From Metabacillus idriensis (lineage in GTDB: Bacteria; Bacillota; Bacilli; Bacillales; Bacillaceae): 64,000 nt of DNA. The stretch covers positions 1 to 64,000 of the forward strand of contig NZ_WKKF01000006.1 in the NCBI RefSeq assembly GCF_009674765.1. The letters run 5' to 3'. The notes under the pieces were generated by a model. That model saw only the letters and a list, made by a program, of their open reading frames with translations. It did not search any database and was not told the DNA's origin. The position numbers were made by a program, and so were the translations under genes. Below are positions 17,263-26,121 of the stretch, piece after piece (within the stretch, counting starts at the first letter, position 1; each line of letters starts with the position of its first letter).

Positions 17263-17292
17263 TCATAAATAAATAGGACAACGTCATAAATA
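17263..17292 (+). promoter_or_regulatory. Likely sigma-E promoter of spoIVA
   Basis: TCATAAAT (17263-17270) and CATAAATA (17285-17292) are separated by 14 nt, matching the sigma-E arrangement of an ATA-type -35 and a CATA-type -10. B. subtilis spoIVA is transcribed in the mother cell by sigma-E. The two elements form a direct repeat, GTCATAAAT, with a 21-bp offset. Confidence 0.5.
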
Positions 17293-17362
17293 TATAGTGT
17301 CCTAAAACACGAAGAAGCAGACGGTCAATAACCCAAGAAGCCTATGATCGGGAGGGGATCAC

Positions 17363-18841
17363 TTGGAAAAGGTAGATATTTTTAAGGATATCGCAGAGCG
17401 CACTGGCGGCGATATCTATCTCGGAGTAGTGGGAGCAGTAAGAACAGGCAAATCTACTTTTATCAAAAAGTTCATGGAGCAAGTCGTGCTTCCGAATATT
17501 GATAATGAAGCAGATAAGGCACGAGCGCAGGATGAGCTGCCGCAAAGTGCTGCTGGTAAAACCATCATGACGACAGAGCCTAAATTTGTTCCGAATCAAG
17601 CGGTTTCAATCCATGTTGATGAGGGACTTGAGGTCAATATTAGATTGGTAGATTGCGTTGGCTATACGGTACCCGGGGCAAAAGGGTATGAAGATGAAAA
17701 TGGGCCTAGAATGATTAACACTCCTTGGTATGAGGAGCCGATTCCTTTCCATGAAGCAGCAGAAATCGGCACACGCAAAGTGATTCAGGAGCATTCAACA
17801 ATCGGTGTCGTCATTACAACAGACGGCTCAATTGGGGAAATTCCAAGAAGAGATTACATTGAAGCTGAAGAGCGTGTCATTGAGGAATTAAAGGAAGTAG
17901 GAAAACCTTTCATCATGATTATTAATACGGTTCAGCCGTATCATCCTGAAACAGAAACTCTCCGAAGACAGCTCAGTGAAAAATATGACATTCCGGTTCT
18001 TGCAATGAGTGTTGAAAGCATCCGTGAAACAGATGTCATGAACGTTCTCCGCGAAGCGCTGTATGAGTTCCCTGTGCTTGAGGTAAATGTGAATCTGCCT
18101 AGCTGGGTTATGGTACTCCGTGATAATCACTGGCTGCGAGAAAGCTATCAGGAAGCAGTCAAAGATACTGTTCAGGATATTAAGCGGCTCAGAGATGTTG
18201 ACCGTGTGGTCGGTTATTTCAGTGAATATGATTTCATTGACCGCGCCAGCCTTGCAGGCATTGAAATGGGGCAGGGGATCGCAGAAATCGATCTTTACGC
18301 GCCGGATGATTTATATGATCAGATATTAAAAGAAGTCGTTGGTGTGGAAATCCGCGGGAAAGATCACCTGCTGCAGCTTATGCAGGACTTTGCGTATGCA
18401 AAAGCAGAATATGATCAAGTATCAGATGCGCTTAGAATGGTAAAGCAAACAGGCTACGGCATTGCAGCGCCAGCTCTCAGCGACATGAGCCTTGATGAGC
18501 CGGAGATTATCAGGCAGGGTGCAAGATTCGGTGTCCGGCTAAAAGCTGTGGCCCCATCAATTCATATGATTAAAGTGGATGTGGAGTCAGAATTTGCTCC
18601 GATTATCGGAACAGAAAAACAAAGTGAAGAGCTGGTTCGATACTTAATGCAGGATTTTGAAGATAATCCGCTGTCCATCTGGAATTCAGATATTTTCGGG
18701 CGCAGCTTGAGTTCAATTGTGAGAGAAGGCATTCAGGCGAAACTCTCATTAATGCCTGAAAATGCCAGATACAAGCTAAAAGAAACACTCGAACGCATTA
18801 TTAACGAAGGATCTGGCGGTTTAATCGCGATCATTCTATAG
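17363..18841 (+). CDS. spoIVA: SpoIVA, spore coat basement-layer ATPase
   Basis: A 492-residue protein that polymerises on the outer forespore membrane and forms the platform for coat assembly and cortex formation. The N-terminal TRAFAC-type P-loop is GAVRTGKST (about residues 24-32); the protein uses ATP rather than GTP in B. subtilis. The Walker B-like VDCVGY region and the conserved C-terminal GSGGLIAIIL needed for localisation are present. The length equals the B. subtilis protein. The start is TTG 17363 after GGGAGGGG. Monocistronic, with a terminator behind it. Confidence 0.96.
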   Translation: MEKVDIFKDIAERTGGDIYLGVVGAVRTGKSTFIKKFMEQVVLPNIDNEADKARAQDELPQSAAGKTIMTTEPKFVPNQAVSIHVDEGLEVNIRLVDCVGYTVPGAKGYEDENGPRMINTPWYEEPIPFHEAAEIGTRKVIQEHSTIGVVITTDGSIGEIPRRDYIEAEERVIEELKEVGKPFIMIINTVQPYHPETETLRRQLSEKYDIPVLAMSVESIRETDVMNVLREALYEFPVLEVNVNLPSWVMVLRDNHWLRESYQEAVKDTVQDIKRLRDVDRVVGYFSEYDFIDRASLAGIEMGQGIAEIDLYAPDDLYDQILKEVVGVEIRGKDHLLQLMQDFAYAKAEYDQVSDALRMVKQTGYGIAAPALSDMSLDEPEIIRQGARFGVRLKAVAPSIHMIKVDVESEFAPIIGTEKQSEELVRYLMQDFEDNPLSIWNSDIFGRSLSSIVREGIQAKLSLMPENARYKLKETLERIINEGSGGLIAIIL

Positions 18842-18854
18842 AAGTCATACGAAC

Positions 18855-18886
18855 AGATGACCACAAAAAAGTGGTCATCTTTTTGT
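18855..18886 (+). terminator. Rho-independent terminator after spoIVA
   Basis: Perfect 10-bp stem AGATGACCAC / GTGGTCATCT with an A6 loop, then TTTTTG. Confidence 0.93.
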
Positions 18887-19013
18887 CTTTAAAAATAGTT
18901 TTCAATCTGATGACAATCAGCTTACAAAATTTTATTTTAGTAAAATTAATGTTTACTTCTTTCTCAATATGTATTAGTGTCTTTAATAAGTTTTACATAT
19001 TTCAAAATAACAT

Positions 19014-19042
19014 TTGCATCTGCGGTTATTTTTTTGTAAAAT
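19014..19042 (+). promoter_or_regulatory. Promoter P1 of hbs
   Basis: TTGCAT (19014-19019), 17-nt spacer, TAAAAT (19037-19042). Four of six -35 bases and five of six -10 bases match sigma-A. Confidence 0.55.
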
Positions 19043-19215
19043 AAGTTCTTTATAGGAATGCACGTTCGCTGAAAGCACCTTCACTTATTGATTTATATAG
19101 GTTTTATAAAGGTTTCTCCTTGCTTAGCGAAAAAGGATGTGTTAATCTACTATCAGAAATTATTTTCTGCATTGGTCGATTCTTCCTTGAAACCCAATAT
19201 TCATGCGGAAAATCA

Positions 19216-19244
19216 TTGAATTATAGCCGTTAATCGTATAAGAT
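19216..19244 (+). promoter_or_regulatory. Promoter P2 of hbs
   Basis: TTGAAT (19216-19221), 17-nt spacer, TAAGAT (19239-19244). A start site would fall near 19251, giving a leader of about 115 nt. Confidence 0.55.
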
Positions 19245-19365
19245 TAGCGTGTTAACAGTAAAATGCGTCTCTATCATGTATAGATTCTGCATAATCTGTG
19301 AAGAAATGAAATTAACAGAATGCTTTTATTGCTTAACAAACAATCTTTGGGAGGAGGTGAAAGGC

Positions 19366-19644
19366 ATGAATAAAACAGAACTTATCAACGCGGTAGCAGA
19401 AGCTAGCGAATTATCTAAAAAAGATGCAACGAAAGCGGTTGATGCTGTTTTCGATACACTTTTAGATGCACTTAAAAACGGTGATAAAGTACAATTGATC
19501 GGTTTTGGTAATTTCGAAGTACGTGAGCGTGCGGCTCGTAAAGGACGCAACCCACAAACTGGCGAAGAAATCGAAATCGCAGCAAGCAAAGTGCCTGCGT
19601 TCAAACCAGGTAAGGCTCTTAAAGACGCTGTTGCTGGAAAATAA
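19366..19644 (+). CDS. hbs: HBsu, HU-family nucleoid protein
   Basis: A 92-residue DNA-binding protein, near-identical to the B. subtilis HU protein by recall. The beta-arm tip [14 protein letters not shown] (about residues 55-70) inserts into the minor groove; the N-terminal [19 protein letters not shown] is invariant in Bacillus. The ATG at 19366 follows a very strong GGGAGGAGGTGA. It compacts the chromosome and supports repair, SRP assembly and, in spores, packing of DNA. Codon use is strongly biased, as expected of a highly expressed gene. Confidence 0.97.
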   Translation: MNKTELINAVAEASELSKKDATKAVDAVFDTLLDALKNGDKVQLIGFGNFEVRERAARKGRNPQTGEEIEIAASKVPAFKPGKALKDAVAGK

Positions 19645-19696
19645 TGTGCTCTTACCCGTGTATGATGCATAAATTACATACACAAAAATGCCATGG

Positions 19697-19724
19697 ATAG
19701 CCCCTTTTATAGGGGCTTTTCCTT
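19697..19724 (+). terminator. Rho-independent terminator after hbs
   Basis: AGCCCC / GGGGCT stem with a 7-nt T-rich loop, then TTTTCCTTT. Confidence 0.85.
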
Positions 19725-19783
19725 TGTTCTGGAAAAAAGTTAAGACATGTCTGTCGCATAAACTTCACAAGATGCATCATTCT

Positions 19784-19813
19784 TTGCTTTTAATTGCTTA
19801 CATATGCTAGAAT
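19784..19813 (+). promoter_or_regulatory. Promoter of folE-mtrB
   Basis: TTGCTT (19784-19789), 18-nt spacer, TGCTAGAAT giving an extended -10 with TAGAAT at 19808-19813. It lies just after the hbs terminator and 35 nt before the folE ATG. Confidence 0.6.
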
Positions 19814-19847
19814 CTGTATCAAATATATTGTTTTTAGGAGGATATGT

Positions 19848-20414
19848 ATGGGGCAAATCAATACTCAGCAGATCGAAGAGGCGGTAAGGCTCATACTTGA
19901 GGCGATAGGGGAAGATCCAAATCGCGAAGGGCTGCTTGATACTCCTAAGCGAGTTGCTAAAATGTATGCCGAAGTATTCTCTGGACTTAACGAAGACCCA
20001 AAAGAGCATTTTAAAACCGTGTTCGGCGAAGACCATGAAGAACTTGTGCTGGTAAAGGATATTCCATTTCATTCGATGTGTGAGCATCACCTTGTTCCGT
20101 TTTTTGGCAAGGCTCACATTGCATACATACCAAAAGGCGGAAAAGTAACGGGGCTGAGCAAGCTTGCCAGAGCTGTTGAAGCTGTTTGCAGAAGACCGCA
20201 GCTTCAAGAAAGAATTACCTCGACAATTGCAGACAGCATTGTTGATTCATTAGAACCGCATGGCGTCATGGTGGTTGTAGAAGCAGAACATATGTGCATG
20301 ACAATGCGGGGAGTCAAAAAGCCTGGAAGCAAAACAGTGACATCAGCTGTCAGAGGTGTTTTTGTGAAAGATCCTGCAGCCAGAGCGGAAGTATTATCAT
20401 TTATTAAAGAATAA
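19848..20414 (+). CDS. folE: FolE (MtrA), GTP cyclohydrolase I
   Basis: A 188-residue enzyme that converts GTP to 7,8-dihydroneopterin triphosphate, the entry to folate. The zinc and catalytic residues lie in [18 protein letters not shown] (Cys, His-His) and [14 protein letters not shown] (second Cys). The start is ATG 19848 directly after AGGAGG; an open 18-codon extension lacks a ribosome site. It is co-transcribed with mtrB 18 nt later, the arrangement called mtrAB in B. subtilis. Confidence 0.96.
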   Translation: MGQINTQQIEEAVRLILEAIGEDPNREGLLDTPKRVAKMYAEVFSGLNEDPKEHFKTVFGEDHEELVLVKDIPFHSMCEHHLVPFFGKAHIAYIPKGGKVTGLSKLARAVEAVCRRPQLQERITSTIADSIVDSLEPHGVMVVVEAEHMCMTMRGVKKPGSKTVTSAVRGVFVKDPAARAEVLSFIKE

Positions 20415-20432
20415 GGATTCGGGGGTGTACAT

Positions 20433-20660
20433 ATGAAAGACAACTCAAATGATTTTTTAGTGATTAAAGCGGTGGAAGATGGAGTGAATGTCATCGGTCT
20501 GACCCGCGGATCGGATACTCGATTTCATCATTCAGAGAAGCTTGATAAAGGCGAGGTCATGATTGCCCAGTTTACTGAGCATACATCTGCTATCAAGATA
20601 AGAGGCAAAGCTATTATTCAGACGAGCTACGGTGAAATAGAAAGCGACTCCAGAAGATAA
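20433..20660 (+). CDS. mtrB: MtrB, trp RNA-binding attenuation protein (TRAP)
   Basis: A 75-residue protein of the TRAP family, which forms an 11-subunit ring that, with bound tryptophan, wraps RNA carrying (G/U)AG triplets. Strongly conserved segments include [29 protein letters not shown] and [16 protein letters not shown]; the lysines and arginine that read the G bases (KIRGK region) are kept. Its main target, the trp leader at 27.66-27.94 kb, lies in the same window. GGGGGTG precedes ATG 20433. No gene for anti-TRAP was seen. Confidence 0.96.
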   Translation: MKDNSNDFLVIKAVEDGVNVIGLTRGSDTRFHHSEKLDKGEVMIAQFTEHTSAIKIRGKAIIQTSYGEIESDSRR

Positions 20661-20773
20661 TTTTCTGACGGCTGCAATTATGGTATAATATTAAGTATTC
20701 AGCTGTAACTGTTTGTTGCTGTTGCTGGTTTTTCGAAAAAATTTCTATTTACATGGGGACAAGGGTGATTCAT

Positions 20774-21580
20774 TTGCAAGACATCTATGTACAAATGGCT
20801 AAGATTAAAGACGCGCTGCACGTAAAGCTCACTCATCCATTTTTAGCAAAATATATACCTTCTCCTGTGATTGATGAAGATAAACTGCTCCTCTTCTATG
20901 CTTTGTTCGATCAGATTGATCTTCCAGATGAAAAAAAAGAGAACTACATAATTACAGCGATGCTTGTGCAAATTGCCCTTGATACTCATGATGAAGTATC
21001 CACTTCCGTTCATTTAAAGCAGGAAGAGTTCATGCAAAGACAGCTTATTGTTCTTGCAGGAGACTACTTCAGCGGTCTGTATTACGCGTTATTATCAGAA
21101 ATGCAGGATATTGGAATGATTCGAACGTTAGCAACGGCAATAAAAGAGATAAATGAACATAAAATTCGTCTGTACGAAGAGACTGTAAGTGATTTTGATT
21201 CATTCGTTGCAAGTATCATAAAAGTAGAAACGGCTCTTTTTCAGCATGTTTCTGATTATTTTCAGGCAGGCCTATTCTCTAAGCTGACGACAAAATTTTT
21301 ATCATACAAGCGGCTGATGCTTGAGAAAAACAGATACAACGCAGAATCTTTATCGATCATGAGGAATTTGGAGAAAAAGAAGAAAAATATCGGCACAATC
21401 GAATTTACCGGAGTGTATTTAAAAGAGTTTTGCAACCGTTATTTCGAAGAGACAGCCGAGCTTTTAGAAAGCTGTTTTCAGCAGCCGTCCTCTCTGCAGA
21501 ATGTCCTGTTAGCAAGATTGCAGTCATTCAAGTATAATCAGGATATAAGATACACTACGCTTGCGGAAGAAGGTTTATGA
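20774..21580 (+). CDS. hepS: HepS, heptaprenyl diphosphate synthase component I
   Basis: A 268-residue non-catalytic regulatory subunit that with HepT makes the C35 side chain of menaquinone-7. Conserved stretches include [33 protein letters not shown] and [17 protein letters not shown]. The start is TTG 20774 after AAGGGTGA, so the protein begins [11 protein letters not shown] as in relatives; the upstream ATG 20753 has no ribosome site. It is tightly followed by menH. Confidence 0.9.
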   Translation: MQDIYVQMAKIKDALHVKLTHPFLAKYIPSPVIDEDKLLLFYALFDQIDLPDEKKENYIITAMLVQIALDTHDEVSTSVHLKQEEFMQRQLIVLAGDYFSGLYYALLSEMQDIGMIRTLATAIKEINEHKIRLYEETVSDFDSFVASIIKVETALFQHVSDYFQAGLFSKLTTKFLSYKRLMLEKNRYNAESLSIMRNLEKKKKNIGTIEFTGVYLKEFCNRYFEETAELLESCFQQPSSLQNVLLARLQSFKYNQDIRYTTLAEEGL

Positions 21581-21581
21581 A

Positions 21582-22277
21582 ATGCAGCAATCCAAAGAAG
21601 AAAGAGTCCATTCTGTATTTGAAAAAATATATAAAAACTACGATAAAATGAATTCAGTCATCAGTTTTCAGCGCCATATTGCCTGGCGCCGCGAAACAAT
21701 GAAACGAATGAATGTCAAGCAAGGATCGATTGCCCTGGATGTTTGCTGCGGCACAGCTGACTGGACGATTGCTATGGCTGATGCGGTAGGCGGGAGAGGC
21801 CGGGCTATTGGTCTTGATTTCAGCAACAATATGCTGAAAATTGGCAGAGAGAAAATAAAAGATTACTCCAATATTGAATTAATTCACGGCAATGCCATGG
21901 AACTTCCTTTTGAAGACAACACGTTTGATTATGTAACGATCGGTTTTGGACTTCGGAATGTTCCAGACTATATGACCGTGCTTAAGGAAATGCACCGCGT
22001 TGTTAAGCCAGGCGGAAAAGTAGTCTGCCTCGAAACCTCCCAGCCGACCATGATTGGGTTTAAGCAGCTTTATTACGGTTACTTCCGATTTGTGATGCCT
22101 GTTTTCGGAAAGCTGTTTGCTAAGAGCTACAATGAATATTCATGGCTGCAGGAATCAGCCAGAGATTTCCCGGGTATGCGTGAGCTTGCACAAATGTTCA
22201 GAGATGCGGGCTTTAAAGATGTAGAAGTGAAGCCTTTTACAGGCGGCGTAGCCGCGATGCATCTCGGGTGCAAATGA
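21582..22277 (+). CDS. menH: MenH (MenG/UbiE), demethylmenaquinone methyltransferase
   Basis: A 231-residue SAM-dependent enzyme that C-methylates demethylmenaquinone in the last step of menaquinone synthesis. Motif I is [11 protein letters not shown] (about residue 49); the family motifs [13 protein letters not shown] and [15 protein letters not shown] are present. The ATG 21582 comes 1 nt after the hepS stop, so the pair is coupled. A 135-bp gap separates it from hepT and holds a TGTTTATAAT-like -10. Confidence 0.95.
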   Translation: MQQSKEERVHSVFEKIYKNYDKMNSVISFQRHIAWRRETMKRMNVKQGSIALDVCCGTADWTIAMADAVGGRGRAIGLDFSNNMLKIGREKIKDYSNIELIHGNAMELPFEDNTFDYVTIGFGLRNVPDYMTVLKEMHRVVKPGGKVVCLETSQPTMIGFKQLYYGYFRFVMPVFGKLFAKSYNEYSWLQESARDFPGMRELAQMFRDAGFKDVEVKPFTGGVAAMHLGCK

Positions 22278-22412
22278 ATTTTTTTTGTTTATAATTCTGT
22301 CCAGTTCCTTCCATTAAGATTCACTGGCGGAGGTATTGGATGCGGACATATGTACTGCAATCTATCATTAGACCAGCCATGTTTTAAAAATGCGAGTATT
22401 TAGGTGAATTGA

Positions 22413-23375
22413 ATGAAATTTAAAATGGCGTATTCGTTCTTAAATGCAGATCTTGATCTGATTGAACAGGAACTTGAAAAAACGGTAAGCTCAACAGAGC
22501 CTCTGTTAAGCGAGGCAGGGCTTCACCTTCTTCAGGCAGGGGGAAAGCGTATCCGCCCTGTTTTTGTATTGCTTTCTGCCATGTTTGGCGAATATGATAT
22601 CGAAAAAGTCAAAAAAGTGGCCATCGCTCTTGAAATTATTCATATGGCATCTTTAGTGCATGATGATGTGATTGATGATGCTGAGCTCAGGCGGGGGAAA
22701 CCGACCATTAAAGCAAAGTGGGATAACCGCATTGCCATGTATACAGGGGATTATTTATTTGCAAGATCCCTTGAGATTATGACATCTTTAGAAAATATTG
22801 CAGCACATCAAATCCTTTCAAAAACAATTGTTGAAGTATCTCTTGGTGAAATTGAACAAATAAAAGACAAGTATGACTTTGACCAGAATCTGCGTGTTTA
22901 TTTAAGACGCATTAAAAGGAAAACAGCGTTATTAATTGCTGCCAGCTGCCAGCTTGGAGCGATTGCAGGCGGTGTTCCGGAATCTATACATAAAAAATTA
23001 TTCCTGTTCGGCTATTACGTGGGGATGTCCTTTCAAATTACAGATGATATTCTCGATTTTACTTCTACAGAAGAAGAGCTTGGAAAGCCTGTTGGAGGAG
23101 ACCTGCTGCAGGGCAACATTACCCTTCCAGTGCTGTTTGCAATGGAAAATTCCGAGCTGAAAAACAAAATCAGCAAGGTTGCAAGTGATACGGACGAAAC
23201 TGAAATGGCTGAGATTATTGATGCCATCCTATCTACAAATGCAATTGAGCGGTCCATACAAGTCAGCGACATGTATCTTCAAAAAGGGTTCAGCATTTTA
23301 AATCAATTGCCGAAAAATCGGGCAAGATCTGCTTTATCCAATATTGCAAAATATATTGGAAAAAGAAAATTTTAA
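22413..23375 (+). CDS. hepT: HepT, heptaprenyl diphosphate synthase catalytic subunit
   Basis: A 320-residue trans-prenyltransferase. The first aspartate-rich motif is DDVIDD at residues 84-89, the second is ITDDILDF near 210; GGKRIRP at 43-49 binds IPP. It condenses IPP with farnesyl diphosphate to C35 together with HepS. The ribosome site (TAGGTGA) is modest. The prenyl product joins the menaquinone route completed by menH and feeds the qcrABC electron chain at 49-51 kb. Confidence 0.94.
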   Translation: MKFKMAYSFLNADLDLIEQELEKTVSSTEPLLSEAGLHLLQAGGKRIRPVFVLLSAMFGEYDIEKVKKVAIALEIIHMASLVHDDVIDDAELRRGKPTIKAKWDNRIAMYTGDYLFARSLEIMTSLENIAAHQILSKTIVEVSLGEIEQIKDKYDFDQNLRVYLRRIKRKTALLIAASCQLGAIAGGVPESIHKKLFLFGYYVGMSFQITDDILDFTSTEEELGKPVGGDLLQGNITLPVLFAMENSELKNKISKVASDTDETEMAEIIDAILSTNAIERSIQVSDMYLQKGFSILNQLPKNRARSALSNIAKYIGKRKF

Positions 23376-23383
23376 ATTCCTTC

Positions 23384-23434
23384 GCCCCATACGATTGCGA
23401 AAACAGTGAAAAAATGGTACGATTTGCATGGGGC
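23384..23434 (+). promoter_or_regulatory. ndk promoter inside an inverted repeat
   Basis: TTGCGA (23395-23400), 17-nt spacer and TACGAT (23418-23423) form a sigma-A promoter. A perfect 7-bp inverted repeat, GCCCCAT (23384-23390) and ATGGGGC (23428-23434), flanks it with exactly 4 nt on each side. Confidence 0.6.
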
Positions 23435-23476
23435 ATGAAAGCCCATACATAACAATCGCGGGGTGGAGAAATTACG

Positions 23477-23923
23477 ATGGAAAAAACATTTATGATGGTC
23501 AAACCTGATGGCGTTCAGCGTCAGCTTATCGGGAAAATTGTTTCTAGATTTGAAAGTAAGGGCTTACATTTAGTTGGGGCTAAATTAATGCAAATTCCGG
23601 TTTCACTTGCTGAACAGCACTACGGGGAACACAACGGGAAGCCATTCTTCGGAGAATTAGTTGAATTCATCACATCCGGACCAGTTTTCGCTATGGTTTG
23701 GGAAGGGGAAAATGTGATCGAAATCTCCCGCACGATGATGGGAAAAACAAAACCAGCCGAAGCATTGCCGGGTACAATCAGAGGCGACTATGGTTTATTC
23801 GTAGGAAAAAACATCATCCACGGTTCTGATTCACCGGAAAGTGCAGAGCGCGAAATTAATCTATTCTTCAAACAAGAAGAATTAGTAGAATACGACAAAG
23901 ATATTCATACTTGGATTTACTGA
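23477..23923 (+). CDS. ndk: Ndk, nucleoside diphosphate kinase
   Basis: A 148-residue enzyme that moves the gamma-phosphate from ATP to other (d)NDPs by a phospho-histidine intermediate. The catalytic histidine is in [16 protein letters not shown] (about His115); the N-terminal [14 protein letters not shown] binds nucleotide. GGGGTGGAG precedes the ATG. It has its own promoter and terminator. Confidence 0.96.
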   Translation: MEKTFMMVKPDGVQRQLIGKIVSRFESKGLHLVGAKLMQIPVSLAEQHYGEHNGKPFFGELVEFITSGPVFAMVWEGENVIEISRTMMGKTKPAEALPGTIRGDYGLFVGKNIIHGSDSPESAEREINLFFKQEELVEYDKDIHTWIY

Positions 23924-23930
23924 TCCGCCT

Positions 23931-23957
23931 AAAGGCCAGCAGAGATGCTGGCTTTTC
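23931..23957 (+). terminator. Rho-independent terminator after ndk
   Basis: GCCAGCA / TGCTGGC stem with a GAGA loop, then TTTTC. Confidence 0.85.
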
Positions 23958-24099
23958 TCGTGTTTAAATATCACTTCCCATTAAATCTTTCTATGTGAAT
24001 TTTTAAGAGTTTTCAGATTTTTTATTCAGGCCTCACAAGAGACTATCACTTTCCGATATACTATACATAGAGGGAATTCCTGCAGGAGAGTTGAGTCAG

Positions 24100-24873
24100 A
24101 TGGAATATATGCAATTTCAGAAAGAATTTAAAAAGTTAACAGGAATAGATCTAGGTCTTTATAAAGAGGCACAAATGAAAAGAAGAATTACTTCTCTTTA
24201 TTTGAAAAGGGGATATAACAGTTTTAAGGAGTATGGTTCAGCACTTCAAAGAGATAGGGAGCTGCTCTATGAACTTCTGGACAGAATAACAATCAACGTT
24301 ACAGAGTTTTATCGGAATAGGAAGCGCTGGGATCTATTAGAGACTGAATTGCTGCCTGCTATGCTAAGCGGGTCCCGCCCGCTGAGAATATGGAGCGCAG
24401 CCTGTTCAACCGGTGAAGAGCCTTATACAATCGCAATGATTTTGTCAAAATATTTGCCATTGCGCTCTATTAAAATTCTGGCAACAGACTTAGACGAAAA
24501 TGTCATAGCCAGAGCAAAGCTCGGGATGTATCCGGAAAGAAGTCTTGCTGAGCTGCCGGGTGAGATGAAGAGCAAATATTTTGTTCAGGATGGGGCAGGC
24601 TATCAAATTAGCAAAGAAATCATTGAGACTGTACAATTTAAAAAACACAATCTGCTCTCAGACCCTTTTGAAAGCGGATTTGATTTAATTATTTGCCGAA
24701 ATGTGCTGATTTATTTTACGGAAGATGCGAAGAATATGCTTTATCATAAGTTTTCAAGGGCTTTGAAAAACGGGGGTATCTTTTTTATCGGGAGCACGGA
24801 ACAGATTTTTTACAGTCAGCAATATGACCTTGAATCAGCAGGCACCTTTTTTTACAGAAAAATACAGCTGTAA
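24100..24873 (+). CDS. cheR: CheR, chemoreceptor glutamate methyltransferase
   Basis: A 257-residue SAM-dependent methyltransferase that methylates receptor glutamates for chemotactic adaptation. An N-terminal helical domain (about 1-75, with KEAQMKRRITSLYLKRG) precedes the catalytic domain with WSAACSTGEEPYT (SAM site) and DLIICRNVLIYF. Start ATG 24100 is chosen, 11 nt after GGAG; TTG 24091 would leave only 2 nt. In B. subtilis cheR also sits between ndk and aroF. The gene implies a chemotactic, motile cell, in line with ypfA. Confidence 0.94.
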   Translation: MEYMQFQKEFKKLTGIDLGLYKEAQMKRRITSLYLKRGYNSFKEYGSALQRDRELLYELLDRITINVTEFYRNRKRWDLLETELLPAMLSGSRPLRIWSAACSTGEEPYTIAMILSKYLPLRSIKILATDLDENVIARAKLGMYPERSLAELPGEMKSKYFVQDGAGYQISKEIIETVQFKKHNLLSDPFESGFDLIICRNVLIYFTEDAKNMLYHKFSRALKNGGIFFIGSTEQIFYSQQYDLESAGTFFYRKIQL

Positions 24874-24948
24874 ACTTTCTATTCAATTTTTCATACATAT
24901 GGTATAGTGTTACTTAAAAGCGTTAGTGCGCTGAAGGGAGAGCTTTAG

Positions 24949-26121
24949 ATGAGATACTTAACAGCAGGAGAATCACATGGACCGCAGTTAACCGCTATTG
25001 TTGAAGGAGTGCCGGCGGGGCTGTCAATTACTGCAGAGGATATTAACCTCGATCTTTCGCGCAGACAAAAGGGACATGGCAGAGGAAGAAGAATGCAGAT
25101 TGAGAAGGACGAGGTTCAGATTACAAGCGGAATCCGTCATGGAAAAGCACTTGGCTCTCCAATCGCACTTGTAGTTGAAAATAATGATTGGAAACATTGG
25201 ACAAATATTATGGGTATCGAGCCTTTAGAAGAAGGCGAAGAAAAAGATATTAAACGCCAGATCAGCCGTCCGAGGCCTGGACATGCTGATTTAAACGGAG
25301 CGATTAAATACGGGCACAGAGATATCCGCAACGTGCTTGAACGCTCGTCTGCCCGTGAAACAACGGTCAGAGTTGCGGTTGGTGCAGTAGCTAAAAAGCT
25401 ATTGGCAGAGCTTGGCATTAAAGTTGCAGGCCATGTAGTTGAAATCGGAGCAATAAAAGCTGAAAAAACAGATTATACGTCTATTGAAGAATTACAGCGG
25501 GTTACTGAGGAATCGCCTGTCCGCTGCCTGGATGAGAATGCTGCAGTAAAAATGATGCAGGCCATTGATGATGCTAAGAGCAATGGCGATTCCATCGGCG
25601 GTGTCGTGGAAGTGATTGTAGAAGGAATGCCTTCCGGGGTCGGCAGTTACGTTCATTACGACCGCAAGCTTGATTCGAAAATTGCAGCGGCTATCGTTAG
25701 CATCAATGCTTTTAAAGGTGTGGAATTTGGCATCGGTTTTGAAGCAGCCCGAAGATTTGGCAGTGAAGTACATGACGAAATTATTTGGAGCGAAGAGAAT
25801 GGCTACTCACGCAAAACGAATCGCTTAGGCGGTTTAGAAGGCGGAATGTCTACGGGCATGCCGATTGTAGTCAGAGGAGTCATGAAGCCAATTCCAACCC
25901 TTTATAAACCTCTTCAAAGTGTTGATATTGAAACGAAAGAACCTTTTTCAGCCAGCATCGAACGTTCTGACAGCTGTGCTGTGCCTGCAGCAAGTGTAGT
26001 TGCAGAAGCCGTTGTGGCATGGGAAATCGCGAATGCGATTCTTGAACAATTCGGTTCAGACCGAATAGATGCAATCCGTGAGCACGTTCAGGAAATGCGC
26101 GAGTATGCGAGGAAGTTCTAA
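24949..26121 (+). CDS. aroC: AroC (B. subtilis AroF), chorismate synthase
   Basis: A 390-residue FMN-dependent enzyme that removes phosphate from EPSP to give chorismate, the branch point for Trp, Tyr, Phe, folate and menaquinone. The signature GESHGPQL (residues 7-14), RRQKGHGRG and the C-terminal [13 protein letters not shown] are present. GAAGGGAGAG stands before the ATG, and a TATAGT (24903-24908) may be its -10. The stop overlaps the aroB start by one base (TAATG). Confidence 0.96.
   Translation: MRYLTAGESHGPQLTAIVEGVPAGLSITAEDINLDLSRRQKGHGRGRRMQIEKDEVQITSGIRHGKALGSPIALVVENNDWKHWTNIMGIEPLEEGEEKDIKRQISRPRPGHADLNGAIKYGHRDIRNVLERSSARETTVRVAVGAVAKKLLAELGIKVAGHVVEIGAIKAEKTDYTSIEELQRVTEESPVRCLDENAAVKMMQAIDDAKSNGDSIGGVVEVIVEGMPSGVGSYVHYDRKLDSKIAAAIVSINAFKGVEFGIGFEAARRFGSEVHDEIIWSEENGYSRKTNRLGGLEGGMSTGMPIVVRGVMKPIPTLYKPLQSVDIETKEPFSASIERSDSCAVPAASVVAEAVVAWEIANAILEQFGSDRIDAIREHVQEMREYARKF

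Larger units (their letters stand above)
18887..19365 (+). other. 480-bp gap: long promoter/leader region of hbs
   Basis: A/T-rich, with no supported gene. It contains two sigma-A-type promoters described separately and leaves a leader of about 120 to 315 nt before the hbs ATG. A 39-codon open frame joined to hbs from 19249 lacks a ribosome site. B. subtilis hbs likewise has several promoters and a long leader. Confidence 0.6.
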
